In this document: one piece after another, positions 12,120 to 22,500 of the stretch
Layout: each line of letters begins with the position of its first letter
Numbering within the stretch: the stretch's first letter is position 1
NCBI GenBank assembly: GCA_951213105.1
Contig: OX578147.1
Coordinates: 124,651,642-124,715,641 of the forward strand
DNA length: 64,000 nt
From: Amaurobius ferox
Taxonomy: Eukaryota > Arthropoda > Arachnida > Araneae > Amaurobiidae
Direction: 5' to 3'
Made by a program: the position numbers and the translations under genes
The notes under the pieces: generated by a model
What the model was told of the DNA's origin: nothing
The model's database searches: none
What the model saw: only the letters and a program-made list of their open reading frames with translations

Positions 12120-12845
12120 GAATAAAACACAACGACACAGCGCATATTAAAATATGAAAGTCATTTATTGAATTACCTAAAAGACGTACAAAATAGTTAT
12201 AAAAGCCAGAGCGCTTTCAAGCGTATAAACGCCCTTTATCAGTGGCAACATAAGATGTAAAACATTCAAATCGTTCATATATAGCGACCAGAAACACTGC
12301 TAAATTTGTATAAATAAAATGGTAATGTACAAGGCTATTAATTAATAATAAATCTCTAAAATCCAAATAAACAAACATGCATCGATTATTTAAAGCAGAC
12401 AAATTACAGGCAAGATTCAAATATGACAAAACTGTAAGCCAGAAAATACAAAAAATTTTAAAAAAGAAGTCAAAGGTAACTGTGAAGAGGCTTGAATTGT
12501 ATAGAGTCGAGAATGAGTGGCCAGGCAAAACTTAAAGTCAGAACGGGATAAAAATTACAAATGGAGGCACCTTAAATATAAACGAAAAGGAATTCGTGAA
12601 GAAGAATATTATGAGGATTATTGCAACGGATTAAAAGAAAAGTTTTTCAAAAACAGGCAGAAAATTTTCATTTACGACATACTGAGCAAGAGCAGTGGAA
12701 TGTTTACATTTCTTGACATCCCGGGCGTATTCCTCTAAACGGATGCCAATAGTACGTTTAGTACTGCCAATGTAAAAATTATAATCACCATCAGAAGACA
12801 AAAGGGGGACAACATACACCCCAGCGTGACTTTTAAAAGAGTCCA
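12120..12845 (-). pseudogene. 5'-truncated Penelope-like element, GIY-YIG endonuclease end (left copy)
   Basis: On the minus strand the frame from about 12843 encodes a GIY-YIG nuclease domain: GVYVV (the GIY strand), FYIGSTK (the YIG strand), then IRLEEYARDV with the expected arginine. The frame breaks near 12631, but related sequence continues to about 12120, including the 3' region with GATAAAGGGCGTTTATACGC and AATAAATGACTTTCATAT. In Penelope-like elements this domain follows the reverse transcriptase, which is missing here. The copy is truncated at about 12841 and abuts a second copy in opposite orientation. Family assignment is from domain type and 3' layout; other GIY-YIG retroelements remain possible. 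Confidence 0.7.
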
Positions 12846-13849
12846 AGATTGAAATTAATTTTATTTTTAATTAGCCATGAGGCTGCTTACACCTTTGAGT
12901 TTATTTATAGGATTTCTGTCTATATCCACCTTAAATTTACTCGTTTTGATACCAACCTGGTTGCTATTAAAAATCCTTTGGCCTATAAATCTAGTTTTCC
13001 TTACCATCCTAAAATTTTTCGTCCTTCTATCCAGTTTTGTCACAAATTCGGTTTTAAACCTGCTCATTCTAATATTACTACTCTCTTTAATTGTATTCGT
13101 TCCGATAAACTTAGGGATATTCATGTTTTTAAAAGTCACGCTGGGGGGTTGTATGTTGTCCTCCTTTTGTGTCCTTATGGTAATTATAATTTTTACATTG
13201 GCAGTACTAAATGTACTTTTGGCATCCGTTTAGCGGAATACTCCCGAGATGTCAAGAACGGTAAACTTTCCACTGCTCTTGCTCAGAATGTCGCAAATGA
13301 TAATTTTCTGCCTGTTTTTGAAAAAACTTGTCCTTTAATCCGTTGCAATAACTCTCGTAATATTCTTCTTTACGAATCCCTTTTCGTTTATATTTACCGT
13401 GTCTGGATTTGTAATTTTGATCCCGTTCAAACTTTAAGTTTAACCTGGCGACTCATTTTCCACTCTATGCATTTCAACCCTCTTCACAGTTATCTTTGAC
13501 TTCATTTTAAATTTTTTTTGTATTTTCTGGATTTCAGTTTTGTCATATTTGTATTTTGCTTGTAATTGGCCTGTTTTAAATAGTCGATGCATGTTTGTTT
13601 ATTTGGATTTTAGAGATTTATTATTAATTAATAGCCTTGTACATTACCATTTTATTTATGCAAATTTAGCAGTGTTTCTGGCCGCTATATATGAACGATT
13701 TGAATGTTTTACATCTTATGTTGCCCCTGATAAAGGCCGTTTATACACTTGAAAGCGCTCTGGCTTTCATAACTATTTTGTACGTCTTTTAGGAAGTTCA
13801 ATAAATGACTTTCATATTTCAATATGTGTTGTGTCCTTGTGTTTTATTC
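12846..13849 (+). pseudogene. 5'-truncated Penelope-like element, GIY-YIG endonuclease end (right copy)
   Basis: The frame at 12849-13499 contains a basic, aromatic-rich linker followed by the nuclease region: FKSHAGGLYVV, YNFYIGSTKCTFGIRL, EYSRDV, NFLPVFEK and a C-terminal RNILLYESLF. It reaches about 100 residues further upstream than the left copy but still lacks reverse transcriptase. Downstream (13500-13849) is the same 3' region as in the left copy, ending GTGTTTTATTC. The overlapping hydrophobic frame at 12877-13233 is a shadow. Confidence 0.7.
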
Positions 13850-14309
13850 AAGTTTTAATAAACGTGTTACCCACTGAATGATTAAGTAAGGAGTCTTTCG
13901 AACTTTAGAATTCAAAGAAAAGTTCTCCAGCTACTGAGTCACTGCAGTATTGGGAAAATTCTCCTACTGCACTGAAATCCAAAGGCTCGAAATTCAGAAA
14001 ATTACAGTTCCTGAAGCCCATAGAAGAAGCTATGATCAAAAGTCAGTTATTTAGAGATTAGAAGTCTGCACGGGTCAAATTTAAAACTTTTACCGGGGCC
14101 GAAAATATTAAAATTTGATTCGGTCAGAACACAAGAATTTTTTTTAAAATAATTTATCTGAGCCTGAACCGTACCGAAATTTCTCAAAGCCAGTTTCAAC
14201 GCGATCCGGACGATTACTTTTTAATACATTAAGCCTCTTTTTCTCGTATGATGATTCAAATTTACCATTTAAGGAATTAAATGGTTATATTACTTATAGT
14301 AATAAAAAA
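13850..14309. other. No gene seen
   Basis: Moderately AT-rich, no recognisable feature. Confidence 0.5.
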
Positions 14310-15100
14310 TCTGATGTAGGCATTACATTGCTTTTTCTGCAGATTTAAATTCATTTTCTCTTTATTTCATTAATAATTCATTAAATTGAGTTCAATTACA
14401 CTAAATAACACTCATAATTCATTGAAATTACACTGAATTTACACTTTTAATTTAGCTTTCATATTCATATGGTAACTGGAATTATTCTCAAAACCGTAGC
14501 AAAAATGCGAAAAAACTAAAATATCTCGAAAACGGCTAGAGCTTGAGTAATGAGGTTGATCTTATTTTTTTCATCGTCAAAAATTACCCATAAATTAAGC
14601 ATTTAAATGATGCATTTGAGCATACGTAGTCTTTTGTTTTAGATTTTGAAGATTTTTGCAGGTCATTTCATAAAAACAGCCAGGTTCTTTTTCATCGAAT
14701 AGTACCAAAATCTAATCATCACCAAAGTAACCCACACATGACTTATCTACCAAATTTTGTAAAATTTGGTCAATTACTTTTTTAACTAGTGTGCATACAT
14801 GCGATTTTTGAGGGCCATTTCGCAAAAAAATGCAGGTTATTTTATCCCGAATCATACCAAAATCTAATCAGCATTAGGGTCATCCACAAGTGACTAACCT
14901 CTAAAATTTTATGAAATTTGGTCAATAAGTTTGTGAGTTAGTGTGGATACATATATTGCACAGACAGACACACACACACAGACGTCCCGCTAAAAATAGT
15001 TTATTCGTGTTCTAGAGGTCGCAAAACGTGTAGATCCGGCGAAACTCCATATTAGATTTTCGATATGATTCCAATACTTTCCCTGTATTACAGGGAAAGT
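14310..15100 (+). mobile_element. Hairpin-ended dispersed repeat, divergent subtype
   Basis: Begins TCTGATGTAGG and ends with the hairpin ACTTTCCCTGTAT / TACAGGGAAAGT (15076-15100). It has a CA microsatellite (about 14965-14982) and an AATATCTCGAAAACGGCTAGA-type block. The order of parts is the same as at 36492-37410, but most of the sequence differs, so it is a subfamily. No protein encoded. Confidence 0.6.
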
Positions 15101-15659
15101 GAAAATAATTGAAATTTGAAAAAACTGTACAAATCAAAAATAAATATTACCATAAAGTGAGGTTTTATTTGTCATTTTGGTTTGATAATATTAAAGATTA
15201 AATGAGCAATTAAAATTTAATAATTTTAAATTAAAAGTGTAAGAGGTTTAGAATGCAAATATAAATAAATTTGGCAATAATTTGTCTTATCCATATATTA
15301 ATTTTGAATTATAAGAGTTTGCTCAAATAAATTTTCATTCAATATTTGTTATCGGAAAGAAATCAATGGAAATGGGTTTTAATTTAAGACTAGAATCCAT
15401 TTAATTTTGATAATGTAGAAACACTCGGAATCTAATAATTGAAATAATCTAATAATTCACAGAAGAAATTGAAAATAAAATATCAGCGTTCAATTTTAAA
15501 GTCAACAGTAAGTATCGGATTTCACATTTTCATCACCCTTTCAAACAATCACAAAACAAAAGCGATCAAACTTTCTTGCGATAAATTCAAAAATATAATA
15601 AATTATAACTCGCACTTGCACAATGATAATAACCGAATGATTATTTCCTTAAATTTGAA
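15101..15659. other. AT-rich DNA, no gene seen
   Basis: Only chance reading frames. Confidence 0.5.
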
Positions 15660-15722
15660 ATATGTAGTAGGATAACCCAAACGAAGATCCCTGGTTCGAT
15701 TCTCGGATGAGCAAGGTTCTTT
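15660..15722 (+). other. tRNA-like 3' half (B box), possible SINE head remnant
   Basis: AAGATCCCTGGTTCGATTCTC holds a near-consensus Pol III B box (GGTTCGATTCT, 15692-15702). No matching A box lies at the correct distance, so this is a truncated tRNA-derived sequence at most. Confidence 0.4.
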
Positions 15723-16017
15723 ACAAGTTCCATAATGAAAGTCAATACAGTGCGAAAATGGTTCAGGAATATTTGTGTGGCTGGATGTAAAGTCTGTCAC
15801 ATGACGACATGCAAAAATTTATGTATAGGATTTTCTTCCATTCGCTCGTATGCAGCCATGAGCTTCTGAAATTTCCCAGTCGAACCTAGTATGTATCAGC
15901 CATTATTTTTCGGCGGTATTGAATTATCATTCATTTTGAAACACTTTGCAAAACTATCCCTGTTGGCGACACTGGTCCAAATTTATCACTAAGCTCACCA
16001 ATTCGTCGCCAAATAGG

Positions 16018-16435
16018 GACGGAACAGCCCAGTGGTTAACGCACATGGATTGCACTCCGACGACTCGAATTCGGGCGCGGTGGCCCAGTGGTTAGGGCGC
16101 GGAATTGCACTCGGTAGGTCCACTCGGTTAGGTTAACAGGGCGCGGTAGCCCATTGATTAGCGCGTGGGAATTGCACTCGGTAGGCCCGGGTTCTATTCC
16201 CTCCGCTGCCAAAACTTTCTCCGTGTTCATGTGAAGTACGGTCACGTTTAATATGTTGGTTCGCAAGTCCTTCTGTGACGTTGATGGTAGAGGAAGGAGG
16301 GTACAGTCCCTGTGGATGCTGCCCCCATTGGGTGCTGGTCTAAATTAGGTGGCACCGTCTCTGACGTCCAAATAGATACCTTACACCTTCAGGTAGATCG
16401 GACTATCTGGGTCGAAAAAGAAAATGTGAGGGAAC
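16018..16435 (+). mobile_element. tRNA-derived SINE with three tandem tRNA heads
   Basis: Three partial copies of the same tRNA-related head lie in a row. Their A boxes are at 16025 (CAGCCCAGTGG), 16081 (TGGCCCAGTGG) and 16147 (TAGCCCATTGA), each followed by the shared ATTGCACTCGG-type text. Only the third has a clear B box (GGTTCTATTCC, 16190-16200). The body follows (GTGTTCATGTGAAGTACGGTCACGTT, GGAGGGTACAGTCCCTGTGGATG, AATTAGGTGGCACC), then the conserved tail core and a GAA-rich end. Target duplications are not clear. SINEs are transcribed by Pol III and moved by LINE enzymes. Confidence 0.8.
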
Positions 16436-16536
16436 GACTGATCTAGATAAAATTTAAAAAATAAATATTTTTAATCAAATTATGGAATTTTATATTTTAA
16501 TCTTGTAACATAACATCCTCAAAATGGCAGTGGGAT

Positions 16537-16692
16537 CATGATGGTATGGGAAGGAGGGTACGGTCCCTGTAGATGCCTCTACCACTGAGTTCCCGTAAAA
16601 ATTAGGTGGCACTTCCTGGCCGTCCAAACCGATACCTTACACCTTGGGTAGGTCGGACGGTCTGGGTCGAAGAAGAAATTGTCGTCAAAGGA
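16537..16692 (+). mobile_element. 5'-truncated SINE, GAA-tail subtype
   Basis: Lacks the tRNA head. It starts within the body (GGGAAGGAGGGTACGGTCCCTG) and continues through GGTGGCACTTCC, GGCCGTCCAAACC, the conserved tail core and GGTCTGGGTCGAAGAAG. Confidence 0.85.
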
Positions 16693-17784
16693 ACAGACAG
16701 ACATATAGACAGACGGACGGGAAGAAAGACTTTTCTCATATAGTATACTAATTCCCAAGAGATCGCCTACTTGTCTGTTAGGGATTCGTTAGGTATTTCT
16801 CAAACAGAGAGGCTTGAAAATTGGTACATGGGTGAACCGTTTTATAAATTTCCTGGGAAAATTTCGAATATTTCAAACATCTTCATTTTTAGGGGAGCTC
16901 CACACCTAAACATTCGAAGTGTAAATAAACTGTAAAAGATACGCATCGATGGATGGAGACTTGAAATTTGGTGCAGAGGTAAATCATTGGACAGAAAGTT
17001 TGAAATTACTATAAAGTAAAGAAATATAAAAGATATATGTTACTTACGAATCTTTCAGATGCGAGTAGCGGTTGTTGCGCCTACAAATGAAAAAAAAAAG
17101 TCGCAATAAATAATTGTGACTACATGTTAAATACTTCATTGATTCAAAAATCAATGCTAATACAATTTAGAAGTTTAAAAAAACTTATAGTTCATATTAG
17201 CGGTTCCAAACCTCGTCCGAGGAACACATTTTACTTCAATATAATTCCACCGAACATTTAACTTTTCATTCGCTTTGTTTTTAACAGTTGCAACAGTCGT
17301 ACTCAATGAGTTTTATACATTTTACAGAAATAAATAATTATATTAATAATTTTGCAAATATCAAATATAAAAACCAAGCAGAAAGTAAACATTACAGTAA
17401 ATGTTTTACATAAAATGTGTTATGTCCATTCATAATACAAATTATAATTTTATGGAAATTTTCTGTATCAAAGATTTAAATTCGATATGATTGGTGTTAA
17501 TGCCATTTTAAAGGATGGAAGAATGTTAATCATTAAGTTGTGTAACCAACATTTTATGCCAATTATATCGTGTAAAAGGAGAATTGAACGGTCAATAACT
17601 TGCGTTCAACTTCTTGAATGTAATTCTGTATCTACAAAGATCAATCAATTTCTTAACTATTTAACCTCGGAGAACGATGCTTACTGCGTGTGTATGACAC
17701 ACGCTAGGCCTCTTTAACTTAGCTTCTTCAAATCATGGAACAATAATGGTGGATCTGCGGTTGCTCTTAATTAGGCTGTAGGAT
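16693..17784. other. No gene seen
   Basis: AT-rich. Reading frames here (for example 17487-17717) show no recognisable domain. Confidence 0.5.
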
Positions 17785-17845
17785 ATGAATGATGACGTGG
17801 TCACGAACCAGGCCCGAACTCGGGACTAGGAGCTTACAAGATCGG
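17785..17845 (-). other. tRNA-like B-box sequence, minus strand
   Basis: The reverse complement reads GTCCCGAGTTCGGGCCTGG, a T-arm-like stem around GAGTTCGGGCC. No clear A box. Possible relic of a tRNA-derived element. Confidence 0.35.
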
Positions 17846-17860
17846 CATTAGACAGTTAAA

Positions 17861-18352
17861 TCAAAAGCTAGCTTCTATTAATTTTGTTCCGAAAGTTTGG
17901 ATTTTTGAATTATTTACCGCAAAAATCTTCAACCAAAAGTTGCACCACGTGTAGCATCTCCCAGCATCTCTTGGCAGCAATCCCTGCACAGGTGTGGATC
18001 GGTATGGATGAGCACTTGATTTATTCAGGATTTTCCAGACGTGGCTCTTTGAGAGGCCACAATTTCCACTGATCATTCTGGTGCTGCTCTGAGGATGGGC
18101 GAGAGCGTATGCTAGCACATCTTCAGGTTGCACTTTGCGTCCTACATTACGAGGTGCACGAATTCGAGGTCGGCTGGTCACGCAGCCTGTCTCCCTTAAA
18201 CGTTTTACAACTTTTAAGATGGTCTGCCGTGTAGGATGCGGACCTTTAGGGAAACCTTCATGATACAGCCTTGCAGCTGATTTTGCCTTACGCCCACATT
18301 CACCGTAAATTAACAACATCTCGCAATACTCGTTACTGCCAAATTTTGCCAT
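17861..18352 (-). pseudogene. Mariner-like transposase, N-terminal DUF4817/HTH part only
   Basis: The start is placed at 18352 (MAKFGSNEYCEM...) because the family begins just before a YGECGRKAKSAARLYHEGFP-type motif. Visible in order are that helix-turn-helix region, HPTRQTILKVVKRLRETG, a basic linker, and the second helix-turn-helix STRMISGNCGLSKSHVWKIL, then YRSTPVQGLLPRDA. The frame ends after FGTKLIEASF, where the first catalytic aspartate block should begin, so the DDE catalytic domain is missing. The element at 30247 has the reverse state: catalytic part present, this part missing. Confidence 0.8.
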
Positions 18353-18574
18353 AACTCTCCGCTTTAACGTACAACCCAGCAGAAACATCCTTTTCACAGT
18401 AGTAGTCTCTGGTGAACAGGTATGAGGTTCCATCCTCATTTGCATAATACATGAGATCCATGTGATTTTTATACCAGACATGGTTGCGTTGAGCTGTGTG
18501 TTTGGAAAGACGATTTTGCAAGATCAGCAGAAAGTTTTCATGATTTGTAGAGACATTCAGTAATACACGCAAGC

Positions 18575-18648
18575 AGTGGGAACAGAACCATGGTCCTCAT
18601 GAATGCGAATCACATGCGTTTCCCGTGCGCCATAACACAGGCTCGTAT
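18575..18648 (-). other. tRNA-like sequence, minus strand
   Basis: The reverse complement carries an A-box-like TGGCGCACGGG and a B-box-like GGTTCTGTTCC at roughly tRNA spacing. It lies inside the mariner non-coding end. Probably a decayed tRNA-derived insertion. Confidence 0.4.
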
Positions 18649-18985
18649 TTAGTCCGTAAGGTGGTCTTTTCTAGTTTCGCTTCACAATCAAACAAATGTT
18701 CATTTTTTGTATTCTGTTTTGAGTATTAATGTGCGCAAGGTATCTTAATGTGATCAAGGAACTAAATCGAGAGTGCTCTACAACTTTCAAATTGACTTTT
18801 TTCACGTATCTTTCACCGTTTACGAGATAGGACCGCTAATTCCAAAATTTCCCTATAGATGGCGTTGTAAGTTGTCTCATCGAGTAGCGCATAGCCTTTT
18901 TACTATACCTAGACATCAACTTTATGGCCTAAACTGTCACCGTTTAGAAGTTAAGGGGGTGTAACGGATATAAGTGGGCACCCTG

Positions 18986-18997
18986 TATATATATATG

Positions 18998-19061
<64 letters not shown>

Positions 19062-19103
19062 TATCATATATATATATATATATATACCAGATATATATAT
19101 ATA
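18986..19103. repeat. (TA)n microsatellite, target of the Tigger insertion
   Basis: Long AT run interrupted by GT and by CCAG. It resumes on the other side of the Tigger element (21308-21334), so the transposon sits within it. Confidence 0.9.
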
Positions 19104-21304
19104 CAGTAGGTGCCGCTTAATGTGATCGCGGATAATGTTATCATTCGTTTAATGTTATCAGAATCGCGAAGTCCCGAACGCTTGTATATTAACACATGTT
19201 AAAAAAATCGGTTTTTGTAATCAGCGCCTTCGTTTATTGTTATCACTTTATCACTTCGCTTTCGTCGTTCGTGTACCATTTTCGATTTTTTTTTCATTCT
19301 ATTAACAAAAAATTCAAACTACATATACGTAAAAGCAAAGGGAGAATCCCTAAAACCCCAAAGAGGACCCCTTTTGGTGGCATGTGCAGGAATTTGCCCC
19401 AAGGCCGTCCCTCAGGCACGGCGCCCGGCGCTCTGCAGGTGGTGATTTCTCTCCCCTTTCCCCCCTTTGAGAATGGTGGGGGCGTAGGAAAAGCGTTGAG
19501 TTATTTTCTTATCAGTAAGCAAAGTGCTTTGACTGTTGTAAGCTGTAAAATTTTTTCTCTCTGTCAAGTTGCATTTCAAACTTTATTGCAGACGGTCAAG
19601 CATTTTAGCAATGGAAAAAAACGCAATGATTTAACTGTTAGGGACAAAATTGACATTTTGAAACGTTTTGATAATTTACCCAAGATGAGTCAAAAAATGC
19701 TGCTTCTGCACTAAAAATCTCTCAGCCATTACTCTGTAAAATGTTAAAGAATCGCGACGAGATTGAAAATAAAGCAAATTTAAACTGTAAGGGAAGACGT
19801 ACTGGGAAATATGGAGAAGTCGAATCGGCTTTGACACTGTGGTTTGCCAATGTTAGGGAAAAGGATGCACGCATAAACTGTTCTTTAAGCGGCAGAAAGC
19901 TGAAGATCTTGCTTCTAAAATGGGCAAAAAAAATTTCGTCGTAAAGGGCGGATGGTTTAATCGCTGGAGAAAAAGGGAGAACATTGTGTTCAAACGTACC
20001 CATGGGAAAGAAAAGGATGCCGCTTTTCCAGCTGCAAAGGCAAGGATTTCCTAAGAATGGCCGAAAATAATCGCTGATTATTCATCCGAAAACATCTACA
20101 ATGCTGACGAAACCGGACTTTATTTTCGTACCTTGCCAGAACATACGTACCTGTTTAAAAACGAGAGTTCTAAGGGATGCAAAGTTTCAAAAGAACGTAT
20201 AACTGTACTCTGTTGTGCGAGAATAACTGGAACGAAGAAGAAACTCTTTGTTATCGGAAAAACCAAAAAGCCGAGATGCTTTAAGGATGTTAAGAAATTG
20301 CCTGTTGATTATGCAGACAATAAAACAGCGTGGATGACAGTTGCTCTATTCAGCGAATGGCTTGTAAAGTGGGACAAATAATTAGATCACAATATCGCCG
20401 TACTCATCGATAACTACAGAGCCCACGATGCAAATGTCACATTAAAGCATATCAAAATCATTATCCTACCTGCCAACACTACATCACTTATCCAACCATG
20501 TGACCAAGGAATAATTCGTGCAATGAAAGCGTATTACCGTGGAGAAATGCGCACTAGGGTTTTGGAAAATATGGAAGGTACGGAACAACTGAGTGCAAAC
20601 GCATTAGCAAAGAAGACGAGTGTCCTTCAGGCCCGCCATCTTTTGAAAATGTCGTGGGATCGAGTGTCCGAGACCACAATTAAGAACTGTTTCTCGCACG
20701 GTGGGTTCGTTAAAGTGGACGAAGGTATGGCGGTACCGGAATTCGATGAAACAGTACTCGTACCATCCGACATGACTGAAAATGACTTTGCAGAATGGAT
20801 GTCTATAGAGGAGAACGCCCAAGTGGCTACAACAATGACTGATGAAGATGTATGCCGAGCTGTATCTTGTTCTATCGAAGAAAACGAGGAAAAAGCATCG
20901 GATGAAGATGAGGACGAAGCTGAAAACCTTGTTGAGAATCCTCCAACTGCTACTGAAATGAGAGAGGCTCTCCTTGTTTTGAGACTCGGGGTGCAACACT
21001 GACGCACTCCTGGGGACTTTCGCGAGCAGTACAGGCATGAAAGTTTTATAAATAATTTGCTGAGACAAAATACAAGGCAGACAACTTAGGAAGATTTTTT
21101 TAATTGACCTATTTTAACGATTTGTTTAAAATATTGTTTGAATGAATCGTTGTCTTTTGAATTTGTAGTAGCTGCAAAAATACAGTAAATATTAACTTTT
21201 AAAATCAAAAGTTTATATTTCTGATACTTTTTGTTTATTGTTATCAATCGGTTATTGTTATCAAATAGCATCTGTCCCAAAGCGATCACATTAAGCGGCA
21301 CCTA

Positions 21305-21307
<3 letters not shown>
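19104..21307 (+). mobile_element. Tigger/pogo-type DNA transposon with intact ends
   Basis: Termini are perfect 25-bp inverted repeats: CAGTAGGTGCCGCTTAATGT... at 19104 and its complement ending at 21307. TA duplications lie at 19102-19103 and 21308-21309. Total length is 2204 bp. Both ends also have subterminal repeats of the form TTATTGTTATCA / AATGTTATCA. Intact ends with a broken gene mean this copy could move only if supplied with transposase from elsewhere. Confidence 0.95.
19611..21003 (+). pseudogene. Tigger/pogo transposase pseudogene (CENP-B-type HTH plus DDE)
   Basis: The family's order is retained across several frames: N-terminal DLTVRDKIDILKRFD helix-turn-helix; a CENP-B HTH region (ALTLWFANVREKDARI); the first catalytic block YNADETGLYF near 20105; GTKKKLFVIGKTKKPRCFK; the second catalytic block LIDNYRAH near 20405; and the third, QPCDQGIIRAMK, near 20500. 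An acidic C-terminal tail (EENEEKASDEDEDEAEN) ends at the stop 21001-21003. A one-base loss after the start at 19611, further frameshifts near 19700 and 19900, and stops near 20052 and 20379 inactivate it. All three acidic catalytic residues are still visible. Confidence 0.9.
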
Positions 21308-21338
<31 letters not shown>

Positions 21339-21808
21339 GGTATTTATTATACAAGTAACATAAAATTCTTAAAATAAATATATATATATATATATATATA
21401 TAATAAAAAAAATTTATGAAAATAAAAATATATATTACAGAAATTTTGTACACATATGTAAATCCGTAACTAAAAATAATTAAGCCAGAATGAAAACAAT
21501 GTTGGAACAAAATTGGAACACATTCATATCAACTACTTCTACGGGAAAAGAAAGTTGGATAAGAAAGCACAATGACTTTTTATTATGTAGAAAATAGAAA
21601 TTTAGAAATTCAAAGATCAAGGGGAGAATAAAAACTAATACAATGCAATTATCCAGTCAACAAGCAATGAATAATCATCAAAAATCAATGAATCATCAAT
21701 GGGAAATCACTGAAGAATCAATTTTGAAAATAGAAAGTAGAAAAAAAAATGAAGCATTAAAGCCAAATATGTAGAAAAGCACTAGGCTTATACATAAAAG
21801 AGATCATT

Positions 21809-21859
<51 letters not shown>

Positions 21860-22500
21860 ATTAAAAAAATATATAGTATCAGAAATAAAAACTCATAGGA
21901 TCAAACTTTTAACAGATTTTCTACAGGAATTAAATTGTACATATATTCAGAAATAAGTGAATTACATGGTCAGGAGGAATTCTATTAATAGCAATCACAT
22001 GGATCTAGCTCGTTTTATTCACAAAAGAAGGCACACTTTTTGTAATACTTTTTGACGCCAAAACATTTGCCGATTGCCATTTATTTTAAGGGATATTAAT
22101 TAAACACCAATCGCAGTTTAACATTGATTTTTCTATAGCCACCTACAGTTATTGTTAATTGTCAAGTTAGATTTCCGAAATATATATATTAATTTGGTAC
22201 TCCGAATTAGCTTTACATACTATCATTTAGAAAAGTGCGTACTGTTAATATACAATTCAACGCCCAAAACATTGTGAAGTAGATCTTGCATATGATTCTT
22301 TTGGAGCAAAAGAATTGTAGCGATTGCATTATATTGTTATATACTGCCCGCATTAGAATTCTATATTTCCTGGGGTCTTATAAAATATTGAAATTTTGGA
22401 CAAAATTTCAGGATTTAAATAGTTTCGAATTTGTTGAAAAAATCTTTTGTGGAGAATATATAAATTCAAATAACAAATAAGAACTAAAGTAGATCAAATT
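21308..22500. other. AT-rich DNA with TA microsatellites
   Basis: (TA)n runs at 21308-21334, 21379-21402 and 21811-21852. No gene seen; frames in this stretch mostly reflect TA repeats. Confidence 0.6.

Larger units (their letters stand above)
17861..18985 (-). mobile_element. DUF4817-type mariner-like transposon, truncated
   Basis: The right terminus is recognisable: GATATAAGTGGGCACCCTG ends at 18985, followed by TA, and CACCCTGTA-type ends are typical of this family. The left terminus is absent; the element stops within the transposase. The 18360-18985 stretch is a long non-coding end containing the AGATGGCGTTGTAAG region. Confidence 0.65.

Noticed and set aside
12877..13233. 118-aa very hydrophobic frame, membrane-protein-like
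   Set aside because: It overlaps the GIY-YIG nuclease frame in another phase; hydrophobicity comes from T-rich codons in the shifted frame.
14460..15100. Riboswitch or structured leader suggested by the CAGGGAAAGT hairpin
   Set aside because: The hairpin is the shared end of a dispersed repeat family and is not linked to a gene.
20604..21068. Minus-strand frames of 154 and 126 aa
   Set aside because: Antisense shadows of the Tigger transposase C-terminus; the Ser-rich run is the complement of its acidic tail.
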